Origin: Natronohydrobacter sp.
Lineage (GTDB): Bacteria > Pseudomonadota > Alphaproteobacteria > Rhodobacterales > Rhodobacteraceae
Assembly: GCA_030603695.1 (NCBI GenBank)
Contig: JAUVXF010000006.1
Span: 1-64,000, forward strand
Length of the DNA stretch: 64,000 nt
Direction: 5' to 3'
The notes beneath the pieces were generated by a model. That model was given only the letters and a program-made list of their open reading frames with translations, did not search any database and was not told the DNA's origin. Shown here one piece after another: positions 18,986 to 27,457 of the stretch. A program made the position numbers and the translations under genes. The number at the start of each line of letters is the position of its first letter. Positions within the stretch are counted from its first letter, which is position 1.

Positions 18986-19349
18986 GCTGGTCGAGCTGGG
19001 GCTTGTCGCAATCGTGGCATTCGTCATGATTGCAGGCGGTCTGGCGCATCTGTTCATCCCAGAGGGTTTCGCACCGCTGGTGCCACCCTTCCTTCCTGGG
19101 GTGCCGGTTATATATGCGGCCGGGCTGGTGCAGATATCCATTGGCCTTGCGACGATCTGGCCGGCCACACGGGCGCTGGGCGGATTGGGCTTTGCGGCCC
19201 TCTGCGCGGCCTATCTCCCCTTGCACCTGTGGGACTATATCCGCCCCGATCCGGTCTTTAGCCCGCCTGTCGCGGCCACTGTTCGGGTCGGCGTGCAGGT
19301 CTTGTTCATCTGGGCTGGTTTAACCCTTTGGCGCAGAACGCGGCGCTGA
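18978..19349 (+). CDS. DoxX-family membrane protein
   Basis: 123 residues with four predicted membrane segments (about 5-22, 42-62, 68-86, 98-116). Sequence features AGGLAHLFIPEGFAPLVPPFLP and GLGFAALCAAYLPLHLWD are typical of small DoxX-like proteins. The start overlaps the SDR stop by 8 bases, so translation is coupled. DoxX proteins are linked to redox or quinone metabolism, but the biochemical role is unsettled. Confidence 0.75.
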   Translation: MAKLVELGLVAIVAFVMIAGGLAHLFIPEGFAPLVPPFLPGVPVIYAAGLVQISIGLATIWPATRALGGLGFAALCAAYLPLHLWDYIRPDPVFSPPVAATVRVGVQVLFIWAGLTLWRRTRR

Positions 19350-19661
19350 GGGGGAACGCCGGTTTTCACCATGGCTGGGCTAATCCTGGGTTTCGGCTAT
19401 CTGCCAGAGGCCCGCGATATGGCACCACTGCGATACACTGGGTGCAACACTGCTACGTCATAGCGCGCGGAGTGATCTTGAGACACGCCCGCCAGCGCGC
19501 CGGGTGGCAAGCAGCCGGGAAACGGCGCCGCCACGGTATCTGGCGGCGGCGGTCAGGCATTCTGTCCTGCTTGCCCCGTTACCATGGTGAAACCGTTATC
19601 TGCTTTCATAAGATGACCAGACGCAGTAGGGAGCATAATCTGCGAAGAACTGGGACAAGTC
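19350..19661. other. 312-base gene-free gap with terminal inverted repeats
   Basis: No credible gene. An inverted repeat, ggttttcaccatgg (19361-19374) and ccatggtgaaacc (19582-19594, one base shorter), bounds a 234-base unit. A central hairpin, cgccgcca/tggcggcg, lies at 19526-19548. The unit resembles a small non-autonomous insertion, but no target duplication is evident. The last 60 bases before 19662 are AT-rich and probably hold the yaeQ promoter. Confidence 0.4.
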
Positions 19662-20207
19662 ATGGCGCAAAATGCCACCATTTATAAAGTAGAACTTTCC
19701 GTCTGCGATATGGATCGACACTATTATGAGACGCATAAACTGACCATTGCCAAGCATCCCTCGGAAACGGATGAACGCCTGATGGTGCGCCTTCTTGCTT
19801 TTGCGCTGAATGCGCATGAAAACCTGGAAATGACCAAGGGTCTGTCAACGGATGATGAACCGGACATCTGGCAAAAAAGCCTCAGCGGTGAACTTGATGT
19901 GTGGGTGGCTCTGGGCCTTCCAAGCGAGAAGGTGATGCGTCAATCCTGCGGCAAAGCGGGCAAGGTGATTGTCTATCCTTACGGCGGCAGGACAGCCGAG
20001 ATATGGTGGGACAAGATCAAAAGCACAGCAACCCGTTTTGAAAACCTTCAGGTCGTAAATTTTTCCGCCAGCGACACGGACGCGCTGGCAAAGCTGGTAA
20101 ACCGGGGGATGAAACTTCAGGTCAACATTCAGGACGGCGAAGTGATGATCAGCCTCGGCGACAGCGTTCTTTACGTTACCCCGGTAATATGGAAAAGCGC
20201 GGCGTAA
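19662..20207 (+). CDS. yaeQ: YaeQ family protein
   Basis: 181 residues, the normal length of YaeQ (PD-(D/E)XK-like fold). Family stretches are YKVELSVCDMDRHYYETHKLT, HPSETDERLMVRLLAFAL, ELDVWVALGLPSEK and the C-terminal NIQDGEVMISLGD. The molecular function is unknown; the E. coli member was named for suppressing loss of RfaH. A GGGACAAG site precedes the ATG. It appears monocistronic and convergent with the MFS gene. Confidence 0.9.
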   Translation: MAQNATIYKVELSVCDMDRHYYETHKLTIAKHPSETDERLMVRLLAFALNAHENLEMTKGLSTDDEPDIWQKSLSGELDVWVALGLPSEKVMRQSCGKAGKVIVYPYGGRTAEIWWDKIKSTATRFENLQVVNFSASDTDALAKLVNRGMKLQVNIQDGEVMISLGDSVLYVTPVIWKSAA

Positions 20208-20233
20208 CGTCCGCCCGGCCCGCGCCATATATA

Positions 20234-21382
20234 TCAAAAACCTAACCGCGCGCGACCAGCCGCGCGATACACATATCCGGTAACGATCACCCCGAATATG
20301 CAGATCGCCACCGACAGCCCGGCCAGCCCCCATAGGCTGCCCGCCACCAGCGCAAAAAGCGGTGTGCCGCTGAAGGTGCCGATATTGCCCAGTTGCGCCA
20401 TGGCCCCGTTGGCCAAGGCCTGATCGCGGGGGGCGTTGTTCAATACTGGAACAGCCGCAAAATTGCCGCCCGCCACCACCCCCGTGGCCAAAAAAGCAAG
20501 CACCGCAACAGCGGGAAGGCCGCTCAAAGCCATCGCCGCAAAGAGCAGCGCCGAGATGCCAAACCCCCAGACCACAAGTCTGGGTGCCGCGACATGGCGC
20601 GACAGAAAACCCGCAGCAAAGGTGCCCAGCAGGTTTGCGACCGGCAGCACCAGCAAAAGCCACATGGCCCCCATTGCGGCAGGCAGAAACGCCAACAGGG
20701 CTATGAAAAGCGCCGTATATGTCCCATGGCCCACCCCAGCCGCTGCCAGCCGGGGGTTGGTGTAGATGCGGCGGTGTATCTCAATCGGGTTGGGCACCGA
20801 AATACGTTCGGCCAGAATACCCCGCGGCAAGGCCCACCACAGCAAGGGAAACACCGCAACCAGCAACAGCCCATGGCCAACAAACACCGCCTTCAGACCG
20901 CCCCAGGCCTCGACCGGCGGCACAATAACCGCCATCAGCGCATAGCCAACGCCGAAAAACGTCCCCCAGATGCCCATGACGACGCTTTTGTCTGCTGGGC
21001 GCGCGCATGAGGCCATCAAGGTCGGCAATGCGACGACAAAGAGAAGATGCCCGACCCCTTCAGCGATACGCAGCGTCATATAGGCCCAGAACGGCAGTTC
21101 CAGCCCTTGGGCCAGTGCCAGCAATGCCGAAAGCCCACACGCCCAAAGCACCGAATGACGCAGCCCGAACCGCGCCACCACGAACCCCGCCATCGCCCCG
21201 CCCAAAATGCCCACCACCGCAACACCAGAGACCGCATAGGCAACCGGCGCGCCAGCATAAAGCAGCTGCAAGCTGTCCAGCGTCAGGGTCACTTTGGCAA
21301 ATTGCGATGCAACCAGCAGACCGGTTGTCCAAAGCAGGAGGATCAGGGGCCAATCGGTGCGGTATGCAGGAAAATTCGTCAT
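20234..21382 (-). CDS. MFS transporter
   Basis: 382 residues with about twelve hydrophobic segments. The motif between segments 2 and 3 (GFVVARFGLRHSVLW) matches the major facilitator signature loosely. RIAEGVGHLLFVVALPTLMA and the central loop around residue 190 fit a two-bundle MFS protein of the cyanate/YbfB type. Substrate not identifiable. No strong ribosome site is seen before the ATG at 21382; nearby in-frame alternatives were not better. Confidence 0.85.
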   Translation of the reverse strand: MTNFPAYRTDWPLILLLWTTGLLVASQFAKVTLTLDSLQLLYAGAPVAYAVSGVAVVGILGGAMAGFVVARFGLRHSVLWACGLSALLALAQGLELPFWAYMTLRIAEGVGHLLFVVALPTLMASCARPADKSVVMGIWGTFFGVGYALMAVIVPPVEAWGGLKAVFVGHGLLLVAVFPLLWWALPRGILAERISVPNPIEIHRRIYTNPRLAAAGVGHGTYTALFIALLAFLPAAMGAMWLLLVLPVANLLGTFAAGFLSRHVAAPRLVVWGFGISALLFAAMALSGLPAVAVLAFLATGVVAGGNFAAVPVLNNAPRDQALANGAMAQLGNIGTFSGTPLFALVAGSLWGLAGLSVAICIFGVIVTGYVYRAAGRARLGF

Positions 21383-21486
21383 TCGAAAGTGCTATGCCTG
21401 CGAGAGACGCGATGCAAGGCATGACCACGCGGGGGCTGTAGCGGTGAACTGTGACACAAGGCAAATGCAACATCACCGAAGGGCGG

Positions 21487-21771
21487 CTATCCGGTTGCTG
21501 CGGCCTTGTGAGCAAGGGCCGCGCTGTGGGCATTCTTGATACCCGACTGATCGATCAGGCAAAAACCCTCGCATGATTCGCGCCCGTGATGGCAGGTATG
21601 GCCATTGTGACATTGCTTTTTGACCGTTTCCATCATGGCCGCCCACTGTAAGGCGGTTACTCCGCCGCCATCTTGCACCAAGAAAGACTGCGCGCAGCAG
21701 ACATGGCTGGTTCGGTGACGCCGCACCGCCGCCGTCACATCAAACAGAAGCACCGCAAAGGGCAAAGCCAC
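21487..21771 (-). CDS. Doubtful small Cys/His-rich ORF (GTG start)
   Basis: 94 residues if real, starting with GTG at 21771 without a good ribosome site. The middle contains a Cys/His cluster, QCHNGHTCHHGRESCEGFC, that might bind metal. The codon composition is poorer in G+C third positions than the neighbours. It lies in a 426-base gap between the MFS and DMT transporter genes that otherwise shows nothing. I do not recognise it. Confidence 0.25.
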   Translation of the reverse strand: MALPFAVLLFDVTAAVRRHRTSHVCCAQSFLVQDGGGVTALQWAAMMETVKKQCHNGHTCHHGRESCEGFCLIDQSGIKNAHSAALAHKAAATG

Positions 21772-21808
21772 CCTTCATGGCGCAACCTGCCACCTCGGGT
21801 GCAGAACA

Positions 21809-22678
21809 CTAGCTTGCGCGCACGCGCGCGCGCCACAGGGTGAACAGCCCCGCCGCGACCACAACCCCCGCGCCCACCAGCACATTCAGGCGCAGCGCTT
21901 CGCCAAAAACCAGAACGCCCAGCGCCGTGGCAAAGGGCAGTTGCAGATAGGCGAAGGGCTGCACGGCGCTGGCCTCTGCCACTTCATAAGCGCGGATCAG
22001 CAGGAAATGGCTGAAAGATGCGGTCATACATAATAGCCCCATCCACAGCCAATCACCCGGCGCCATGGGTTCCCAAAACCAGACGCCAATCAGGGTCATG
22101 GTTACGGCCCCGGTTGTGCCTGTCCAGAAAAAGCTGACAGCGGCGCTATCTTGCCGCGCGGCGTAGCGCGTCAGCAGGCCATACAGCGCAAACATCAGCG
22201 CCGCCAGAAGCGGGATAAGGGCGGCAGGCTGGAACACGCCAAAGCCGGGCTGCAAGATGATCAGCACCCCCAGAAACCCGATGCCAATGGCCGTCCAGCG
22301 CCGCCAGCCCACTTTCTCGCCCAGAATGGGGCCGGAAAGCGCGGCAATCAGCAACGGATATACGGCAAAGACAGCATGGCTTTCCACCAGCCCCAGCACC
22401 ACAAAGGCCGTAACCATGATGCAGATTTCCACCGCCAGCAAAACGCCCCGAAATGCCTGCAAAAACGGCTGTTTCGTAGCAATGGCGGCGCGCAGCCCGC
22501 CCGCCTTGCGCGCGGCCACCACAATCACGAAACTGGCGAAAAACCAGTAGCGGATCATGATGACCATGAACACGTTATATTCCCCCGCCAAATGGCGCGA
22601 CACACCGTCTTGCATGGCAAAAACCAGCGCCGTGGCCACCATCAGCCAGATGCCCAAAGTGTTGTTCTGCTCTGTCAT
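21809..22678 (-). CDS. DMT-superfamily (EamA) transporter
   Basis: 289 residues with ten predicted membrane segments arranged as two EamA repeats (about 10-140 and 150-285). The glycine/proline pattern YPLLIAALSGPILGEKVGWRRW in repeat 1 and PFAYLQLPFATALGVLVFGEAL in repeat 2 is typical. Members export metabolites or take up small polar solutes; the substrate is unknown. The start overlaps the mnmD stop as ATGA, so both are translated from one message. Confidence 0.88.
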   Translation of the reverse strand: MTEQNNTLGIWLMVATALVFAMQDGVSRHLAGEYNVFMVIMIRYWFFASFVIVVAARKAGGLRAAIATKQPFLQAFRGVLLAVEICIMVTAFVVLGLVESHAVFAVYPLLIAALSGPILGEKVGWRRWTAIGIGFLGVLIILQPGFGVFQPAALIPLLAALMFALYGLLTRYAARQDSAAVSFFWTGTTGAVTMTLIGVWFWEPMAPGDWLWMGLLCMTASFSHFLLIRAYEVAEASAVQPFAYLQLPFATALGVLVFGEALRLNVLVGAGVVVAAGLFTLWRARVRAS

Positions 22679-23334
22679 GGCATGCGCCCCATGCTCATAT
22701 GGCGCTTGCGCCCGAAACCGGGCTGGCGCGATACGTCAAACCCCGCCGCCGCAAGCGCGCGGCGCACGGCCCCTGCGGCGGTATAGGTAGCGAATGTGCC
22801 ACCCGGCGCCGTGTGGCGGCCCACCTCTGCCAGCAGATCATCTGCCCAAAGCTCAGGGTTTTTGGCGGGCGAAAACCCGTCCAGATACCACGCATCCGCC
22901 TGCCCCTGCCATTGTGGCAGGGTTTCGCGCGCATCCCCCAAAATCAGTGTTACCCGAAGCGGGCCAAGCATAAAGCGCGTTTGCCCGGCCTCAATCGCGG
23001 CCAGCAGGGGGGCTGCATCCAGCGCGGGAAAGGCCGCAAGCGCGCGGGCCATATCGGGCGCGGCCATGGGAAAGGCCTCGAAGCTGGTGAAATATATCGG
23101 GCCGGGGCAATCGCCCAGTGCGGCATGGGTGGCCAACAGGTTCAGCCCCGTGCCAAAGCCCAGTTCCGCAATGTGAAAACCCGTGCGCGCACGCTCTGGC
23201 AGGCCATTGCCGCGCAAAAAGACATGGCGCGTTTCTTCCAGCCCGCTTTGCAGCGAATAATAGGGATCGTCAAAGCGGGCAGAGACAGGTATCCCGCCCT
23301 CGCGCCAGTCGATAACTGCCTTCTGGTTGTCCAT
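22675..23334 (-). CDS. mnmD: tRNA (mnm5s2U34)-methyltransferase, MnmD-type
   Basis: 219 residues from the ATG at 23334 (a GTG at 23346 is possible). It matches the methyltransferase half of MnmC: ELGFGTGLNLLATHA binds SAM, and LILGDARETLPQW and AWYLDGFSPAKNPELW are the catalytic-domain signature. It methylates nm5s2U at the tRNA wobble position. The oxidoreductase half is not fused here; a FAD protein of that type is encoded divergently, starting 59 bases away. DMT transporter follows with an ATGA overlap. Confidence 0.9.
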   Translation of the reverse strand: MDNQKAVIDWREGGIPVSARFDDPYYSLQSGLEETRHVFLRGNGLPERARTGFHIAELGFGTGLNLLATHAALGDCPGPIYFTSFEAFPMAAPDMARALAAFPALDAAPLLAAIEAGQTRFMLGPLRVTLILGDARETLPQWQGQADAWYLDGFSPAKNPELWADDLLAEVGRHTAPGGTFATYTAAGAVRRALAAAGFDVSRQPGFGRKRHMSMGRMP

Positions 23335-23393
23335 GACGCCCTGCACTATGTCACATGTGAACTATCTTTTGCAGAGCCGGAAGGGAAATGACA

Positions 23394-24425
23394 ATGGCTG
23401 ATCTGACGATCATGGGCGCAGGCATTTTCGGGCTGTCACTGGCCTTTGTCTGCGCCCGGCGCGGCGCGCGCGTGCGGGTGATCGAAAAGCGCGGCCTTGG
23501 TGCGGGATCAAGCGGCGGCATTGTGGGCGCACTTGCCCCGCATGTGCCGGAAAACTGGAATGCCAAAAAGGCATTTCAGTTCGAGGCCCTGCGCGCGGCG
23601 GGCGCGTTCTGGCGTGATGTGGCGCAGCTATCGAGCCAAGATCCGGGCTATGCGCGGCTGGGGCGGGTGCAACCTGTCGCCGAGGCGGGGCTTGATCTGG
23701 CCCATGCACGCGCCAGAACTGCCGCCGATCTGTGGCAGGGCTTTGCAAGCTGGCAGGTGATCCGCGCCGCAGATGCGCCGGGGCTGGCGGTGCGCAGCCC
23801 ATCGGGCTTTGTGATCCATGATACGTTAAGCGCGCGCCTGCATCCGCGCCGCGCGGGACAGGCGCTGGCAGCCGCATTGCAGGCTTTGGGCGCGGAGGTT
23901 ATTTTCGGGCCGGGCACCCCCTCTGGCCCGATTATCTGGGCCACGGGCCATGAAGGGCTGGCCGATCTGACACGCGATCTGGGCCGCCCGATTGGCGGGG
24001 GCGTCAAGGGCCAGTCGGTGCTTCTGCGCCATGATTGCGCAGATGCGCCGCAAGTCTTTGTCGATGGGCTGCATATTGTGCCGCATCTGGATGGAACTGT
24101 GGCCATCGGCTCTACCAGCGAGCGTGAATTTACCAGCCCCGACAGCGTGGATGCGCAATGCGACGCGCTGCTCAGCCGTGCCCATGCTGCTTGCCCCCAA
24201 CTGCATGATGCCCCGGTGATAGAGCGGTGGGCAGGTGTGCGCCCGCGTGCCCAAAGCCGCGCGCCGCTACTGGGGGCATGGCCGGGGCGCGCGGGGGAAT
24301 ATGTGTTCAATGGCGGTTTCAAGATCGGCTTTGCCATGGCCCCCGCCTTGGCCGCGATCATGGCCGATCTGGTGCTGGACGGGCGCGATGCGATCCCCGA
24401 AGGCTTTGGGTTTGATGCGGTGTGA
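23394..24425 (+). CDS. FAD-dependent oxidoreductase, MnmC2-like (DAO family)
   Basis: 343 residues. The FAD-binding motif GAGIFGLSLAFVCARRG is near the N-terminus, followed by GAGSSGGIVGALAPHVPENWN, typical of the MnmC C-terminal oxidase. WAGVRPRAQSRAPLLGAW and NGGFKIGFAMAPALA complete the DAO fold. In MnmC this domain removes the carboxymethyl group from cmnm5s2U34 in tRNA. The start at 23394 is chosen because GGAAGGG is 8 bases upstream; the ATG at 23388 is too close. Glycine oxidase-type activity is the alternative. Confidence 0.75.
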   Translation: MADLTIMGAGIFGLSLAFVCARRGARVRVIEKRGLGAGSSGGIVGALAPHVPENWNAKKAFQFEALRAAGAFWRDVAQLSSQDPGYARLGRVQPVAEAGLDLAHARARTAADLWQGFASWQVIRAADAPGLAVRSPSGFVIHDTLSARLHPRRAGQALAAALQALGAEVIFGPGTPSGPIIWATGHEGLADLTRDLGRPIGGGVKGQSVLLRHDCADAPQVFVDGLHIVPHLDGTVAIGSTSEREFTSPDSVDAQCDALLSRAHAACPQLHDAPVIERWAGVRPRAQSRAPLLGAWPGRAGEYVFNGGFKIGFAMAPALAAIMADLVLDGRDAIPEGFGFDAV

Positions 24426-24757
24426 CAGGGGAAGAAGGCCCCGCTTGTGTTCTGCACCTTGCACAAGATGCCCAAAGGGGCAGGGTTTGAGCGCAAAGGG
24501 GACATTCGGGATGGCGCAAAGCCGCGCAGCGTCGGGCCGCGGTGCGGCGATACATCCTCAGGGCTATGTCACTTTATGGCAGCCAAATCCGCGCGAAATC
24601 CAAGCTAAGCGCTGGTTGCAGCCAAATCGCCGTGCCGGGGGGCGGCCCGGCGATGCGCGGCGGCCTTCGGCCTTGAGTCCGCGCAGGGCAATCAGCCCTG
24701 ATGTCCCACTCCCCATAGCCGCCCGTCATGGCGCAACCTTCCGCCTTGCGCCGCAAC
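24426..24757 (-). repeat. Intergenic repeat, inverted copy of the 6440-6650 unit
   Basis: This 332-base gene-free stretch contains, at about 24480-24700, an inverted copy of the unit seen at 6440-6650. The best-matching core is 24605-24675, which reads as the reverse complement of 6455-6515 with a few substitutions, and similarity continues to 24500. The short cccaaaggggcagggtttga motif is at about 24470-24491. Unlike in the other region, it is next to the convergent ends of the FAD oxidoreductase and P450 genes. Confidence 0.7.
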
Positions 24758-26125
24758 CTACCGTTTGATGCAGTCCAGCCAGATGCCATCACGCGCGCGC
24801 ACTGTCATATGCGCAATCGGGACAGGGCGTTTGTCTGGCAGGGCGTGAAACTGCCAGTCCAGCAGCAGGCGCGCAAGGATAAGCACGGCCTCTGCCATGG
24901 CAAACCCCGCGCCCGGACAGACGCGCGGCCCGGCGGAAAAGGGCAAATAGCCATCGCGTGCACAAGCTTTGGTGCTCTCGCGCTGCCAACGCTCTGGGTC
25001 AAAGGCGTGGGGATCGGGCCAAATCCCCTCATGCCGCCCCAGATGCCAGAGCGAGACAATCACCTGCGCCCCGCGCCCCAGCTTGCGCTTGCGAAACACC
25101 TCTGGCCGCGCGGTTTCGCGTACCAGCATGGGCACAGGCGGATAAAGGCGCAGCGCCTCGCGCATTGTATCGCGGATAAGGGGCATATGGCGCAAAACCC
25201 CGAAATCTGGGGCGGTAGCGCTGTCCAGATAGGGGCGCAGCACCTCGGCCTCTTGCGCAAGCTGCGCTTGCCATTCGGGGTGTGACGCAACCAGATACAG
25301 CGCCCATGCCAAGGCAGAGGCGCTGGTTTCATGGCCTGCAAGAAAGAAAATCGCCACCTGATCCACCATTTCCCCGGTGCTGAAACAGGCCCCTGTCTGG
25401 GGGTCTGGGGTGGTCATGATCTTTGTGGCCAGATCATCGGGGGCCGTGCCAGCAGTGATGGCCTGCATCCGCGCCTCTGTCAGCGCCGTTATCAGCGCGC
25501 GGATATGCGCCGCCGTGCTGCGTGTTTCGCGCGCAAAGGGGCGCGGCAACCAGCGCGGCAGGCGCAACAGCGCCGCCAGATTGACAATCGGCGCGCTGCG
25601 CTGATGGGCGCGAAAACTGTGATACACCTGCGCGGCGGTCTTATCCTCTATCGGGATGGAAAACAGCGTGCGAAAGATGACATCTGCCGCCGCATGGCTC
25701 ATCTCGGCCTCTATCTCTTGCAAGCCGGGGCGCAGCCGCGCCGCGCTGGCCTGTGCCGCCGCCCACATGGCAGGAAAGCTGTGGCGCAGCCGCCCCCCTT
25801 CAAAGGCGGGATCAATGATGCGGCGCTGGCCTTCCCAATCGGGGCCATTGGTGACGAAAACCGAATTGCCCAGCAACAGCCGCAGCCCTTCGCGCACCCG
25901 TGCGGATTTCGGAAAATCGCGCGGGCGCTCTTGCAGCACCAGCCGCACCAGATCGGGGGTGTTCACCATCACCGAATGCAGGAAGGGCAATTTCACCTCG
26001 GCCATCTTGGCGCGGTAGAGGCGCACGGGCTGGGTGGACAGGATATCTGCACGAAACAGCGCCAGATGCTTCCACAAGGGCACGCGGTCTGGCCTGTGGT
26101 CGGGCATGGGGGCCTTGATGCTCAT
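24758..26125 (-). CDS. Cytochrome P450
   Basis: 455 residues. The oxygen-binding I-helix motif is FFLAGHETSASALAW, the K-helix ExxR is MREALRLYPPVPMLVRET, the PERF-type segment is FDPERWQ, and the heme-ligand loop is FSAGPRVCPGAGFAMAEAVL near residue 400. No membrane anchor is visible, so it is probably soluble and needs a separate ferredoxin system. The overall pattern is closest to the CYP4/CYP102-like fatty-acid hydroxylase group, but the substrate is inferred only. The start overlaps the end of the upstream hydrolase gene as ATGA. Confidence 0.93.
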   Translation of the reverse strand: MSIKAPMPDHRPDRVPLWKHLALFRADILSTQPVRLYRAKMAEVKLPFLHSVMVNTPDLVRLVLQERPRDFPKSARVREGLRLLLGNSVFVTNGPDWEGQRRIIDPAFEGGRLRHSFPAMWAAAQASAARLRPGLQEIEAEMSHAAADVIFRTLFSIPIEDKTAAQVYHSFRAHQRSAPIVNLAALLRLPRWLPRPFARETRSTAAHIRALITALTEARMQAITAGTAPDDLATKIMTTPDPQTGACFSTGEMVDQVAIFFLAGHETSASALAWALYLVASHPEWQAQLAQEAEVLRPYLDSATAPDFGVLRHMPLIRDTMREALRLYPPVPMLVRETARPEVFRKRKLGRGAQVIVSLWHLGRHEGIWPDPHAFDPERWQRESTKACARDGYLPFSAGPRVCPGAGFAMAEAVLILARLLLDWQFHALPDKRPVPIAHMTVRARDGIWLDCIKR

Positions 26126-27366
26126 GTCTCGCGCTGGGCCTGTGGCAAAAAGCAGGCATGGCGCGTGCTGGCAGAGGATTTGCGGCCCCCGAACCGCTCT
26201 GCCAGCGCCAAAGGGCCTGCGGTAATCAGGAAGTAATCATAATCCTTGGGCGCATCAAAGGCGCAGAGATACTGAAAATGCAGCCGGAAATAGCGCCGCT
26301 TGTATTTGCGATATGTGGCGGGCGTCAGGCTTTGGCTGAAGGCGGCAGAAATGACGATGGGCCAGCGCTTGCCCTCGGCAGGGGCCGCGCCAGAGCAGGA
26401 CACCGGATCACATAGCGCATAGCAACAGCCATCGCCGGGCGCGGTGACATCCAGCCAGAACAGCGCGTCCGATTGCGACAGATACCGCAGATCGGCGCGC
26501 AGGCCATGGGCCTTGGGCAAGTAAGATTGCATGGGCACAGCATGACCAAGCGACAGGAATGCCAGCTTGCCCGCGCGCGCCCAAGGTTCTGCCCCGGCGG
26601 CCCGAATGACCCGCGCCAGCACCGACACACCCAGATGCACACCAGAGGAATGGCCCACCACCAGCACTTCATCCAGTTCCGGGTCGCGCAGCGCCGCGCC
26701 AATACGGGCGGCAAATTCATCCAACCGCACTTCCAGCGCGGGCGGGTTCTGGCCCCTGTGCTTGGCGGTGAAGGCGAAATCCAACAGCAGGTAATGCACG
26801 AAAAACCGCCCATCAATCTTGCGAAACCCCTGCAAGACAGGGCCAACCACCCCCAGCCCCAGCAGATAGGCCAGCCATGCAGGCAGCATATGCGCCAGGC
26901 CCCAACCCAACAGCACCGCACCCAACAACGCCACGGCAAGCTGGCCCAGAAGCATAACCACCGGATACATGGCCGCAATGCCGGGGCCAGCGCGCAGTCG
27001 GAACAGGCGCAGCAAAACCCCGCTGGACAGGTAAATCCATGCCGTTTTCAGCAGTAGCAGATAGGTGGCCAGAATCCCCGGCTGCATGGATTCTTTCACA
27101 ATGTCAGACCATTGCAGGATCGTTACCTCTGTCTCGCAGCGCTGGCCCTCTACTTCGGCGGTCACACTCCAGCCATATGGCCCCGGCCCGCTGCGCGGGC
27201 GCTGAGTGATGGTATAGCCCGATATCCGCGCCTGATCAGCAGATTCGCAGCGATACAGCTCTCGGTAGCGGCGGGGGGGGAATGGGTCATATCCGGGCAG
27301 ATAATAAACATGACGCCGCCGCACGGGCGGGCGCGTGGCTGGGGTGCTGTCTGCCGGTATCTGCAT
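26122..27366 (-). CDS. Uncharacterised membrane protein with alpha/beta-hydrolase domain
   Basis: 414 residues from the ATG at 27366 (a GTG at 27399 would add 11). The N-terminus has a conserved-looking YYLPGYDPFPPRRYRELYR. Two to three membrane segments lie at about 96-120 and 130-185, followed by a cytoplasmic or periplasmic hydrolase domain with nucleophile elbow VVGHSSGVHLG (238-245). A Cys-rich patch (DGCCYALCDPVSC) follows. Function unknown; the overlap with the P450 gene suggests both act on the same, perhaps lipid, substrate. Confidence 0.7.
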   Translation of the reverse strand: MQIPADSTPATRPPVRRRHVYYLPGYDPFPPRRYRELYRCESADQARISGYTITQRPRSGPGPYGWSVTAEVEGQRCETEVTILQWSDIVKESMQPGILATYLLLLKTAWIYLSSGVLLRLFRLRAGPGIAAMYPVVMLLGQLAVALLGAVLLGWGLAHMLPAWLAYLLGLGVVGPVLQGFRKIDGRFFVHYLLLDFAFTAKHRGQNPPALEVRLDEFAARIGAALRDPELDEVLVVGHSSGVHLGVSVLARVIRAAGAEPWARAGKLAFLSLGHAVPMQSYLPKAHGLRADLRYLSQSDALFWLDVTAPGDGCCYALCDPVSCSGAAPAEGKRWPIVISAAFSQSLTPATYRKYKRRYFRLHFQYLCAFDAPKDYDYFLITAGPLALAERFGGRKSSASTRHACFLPQAQRET

Positions 27367-27457
27367 CGGGTATGCCTGCGTTTTCGCAAGCGGTAGCACG
27401 CAAATCTGGCAATATTATGCCCGTGGGCATGGCCCGTTCAAACAGGGGCAGGCCCGC

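Noticed and set aside
24758-27366. P450 region as a secondary-metabolite cluster
   Set aside because: No ferredoxin, terpene or polyketide genes nearby; only the two-gene unit is present.
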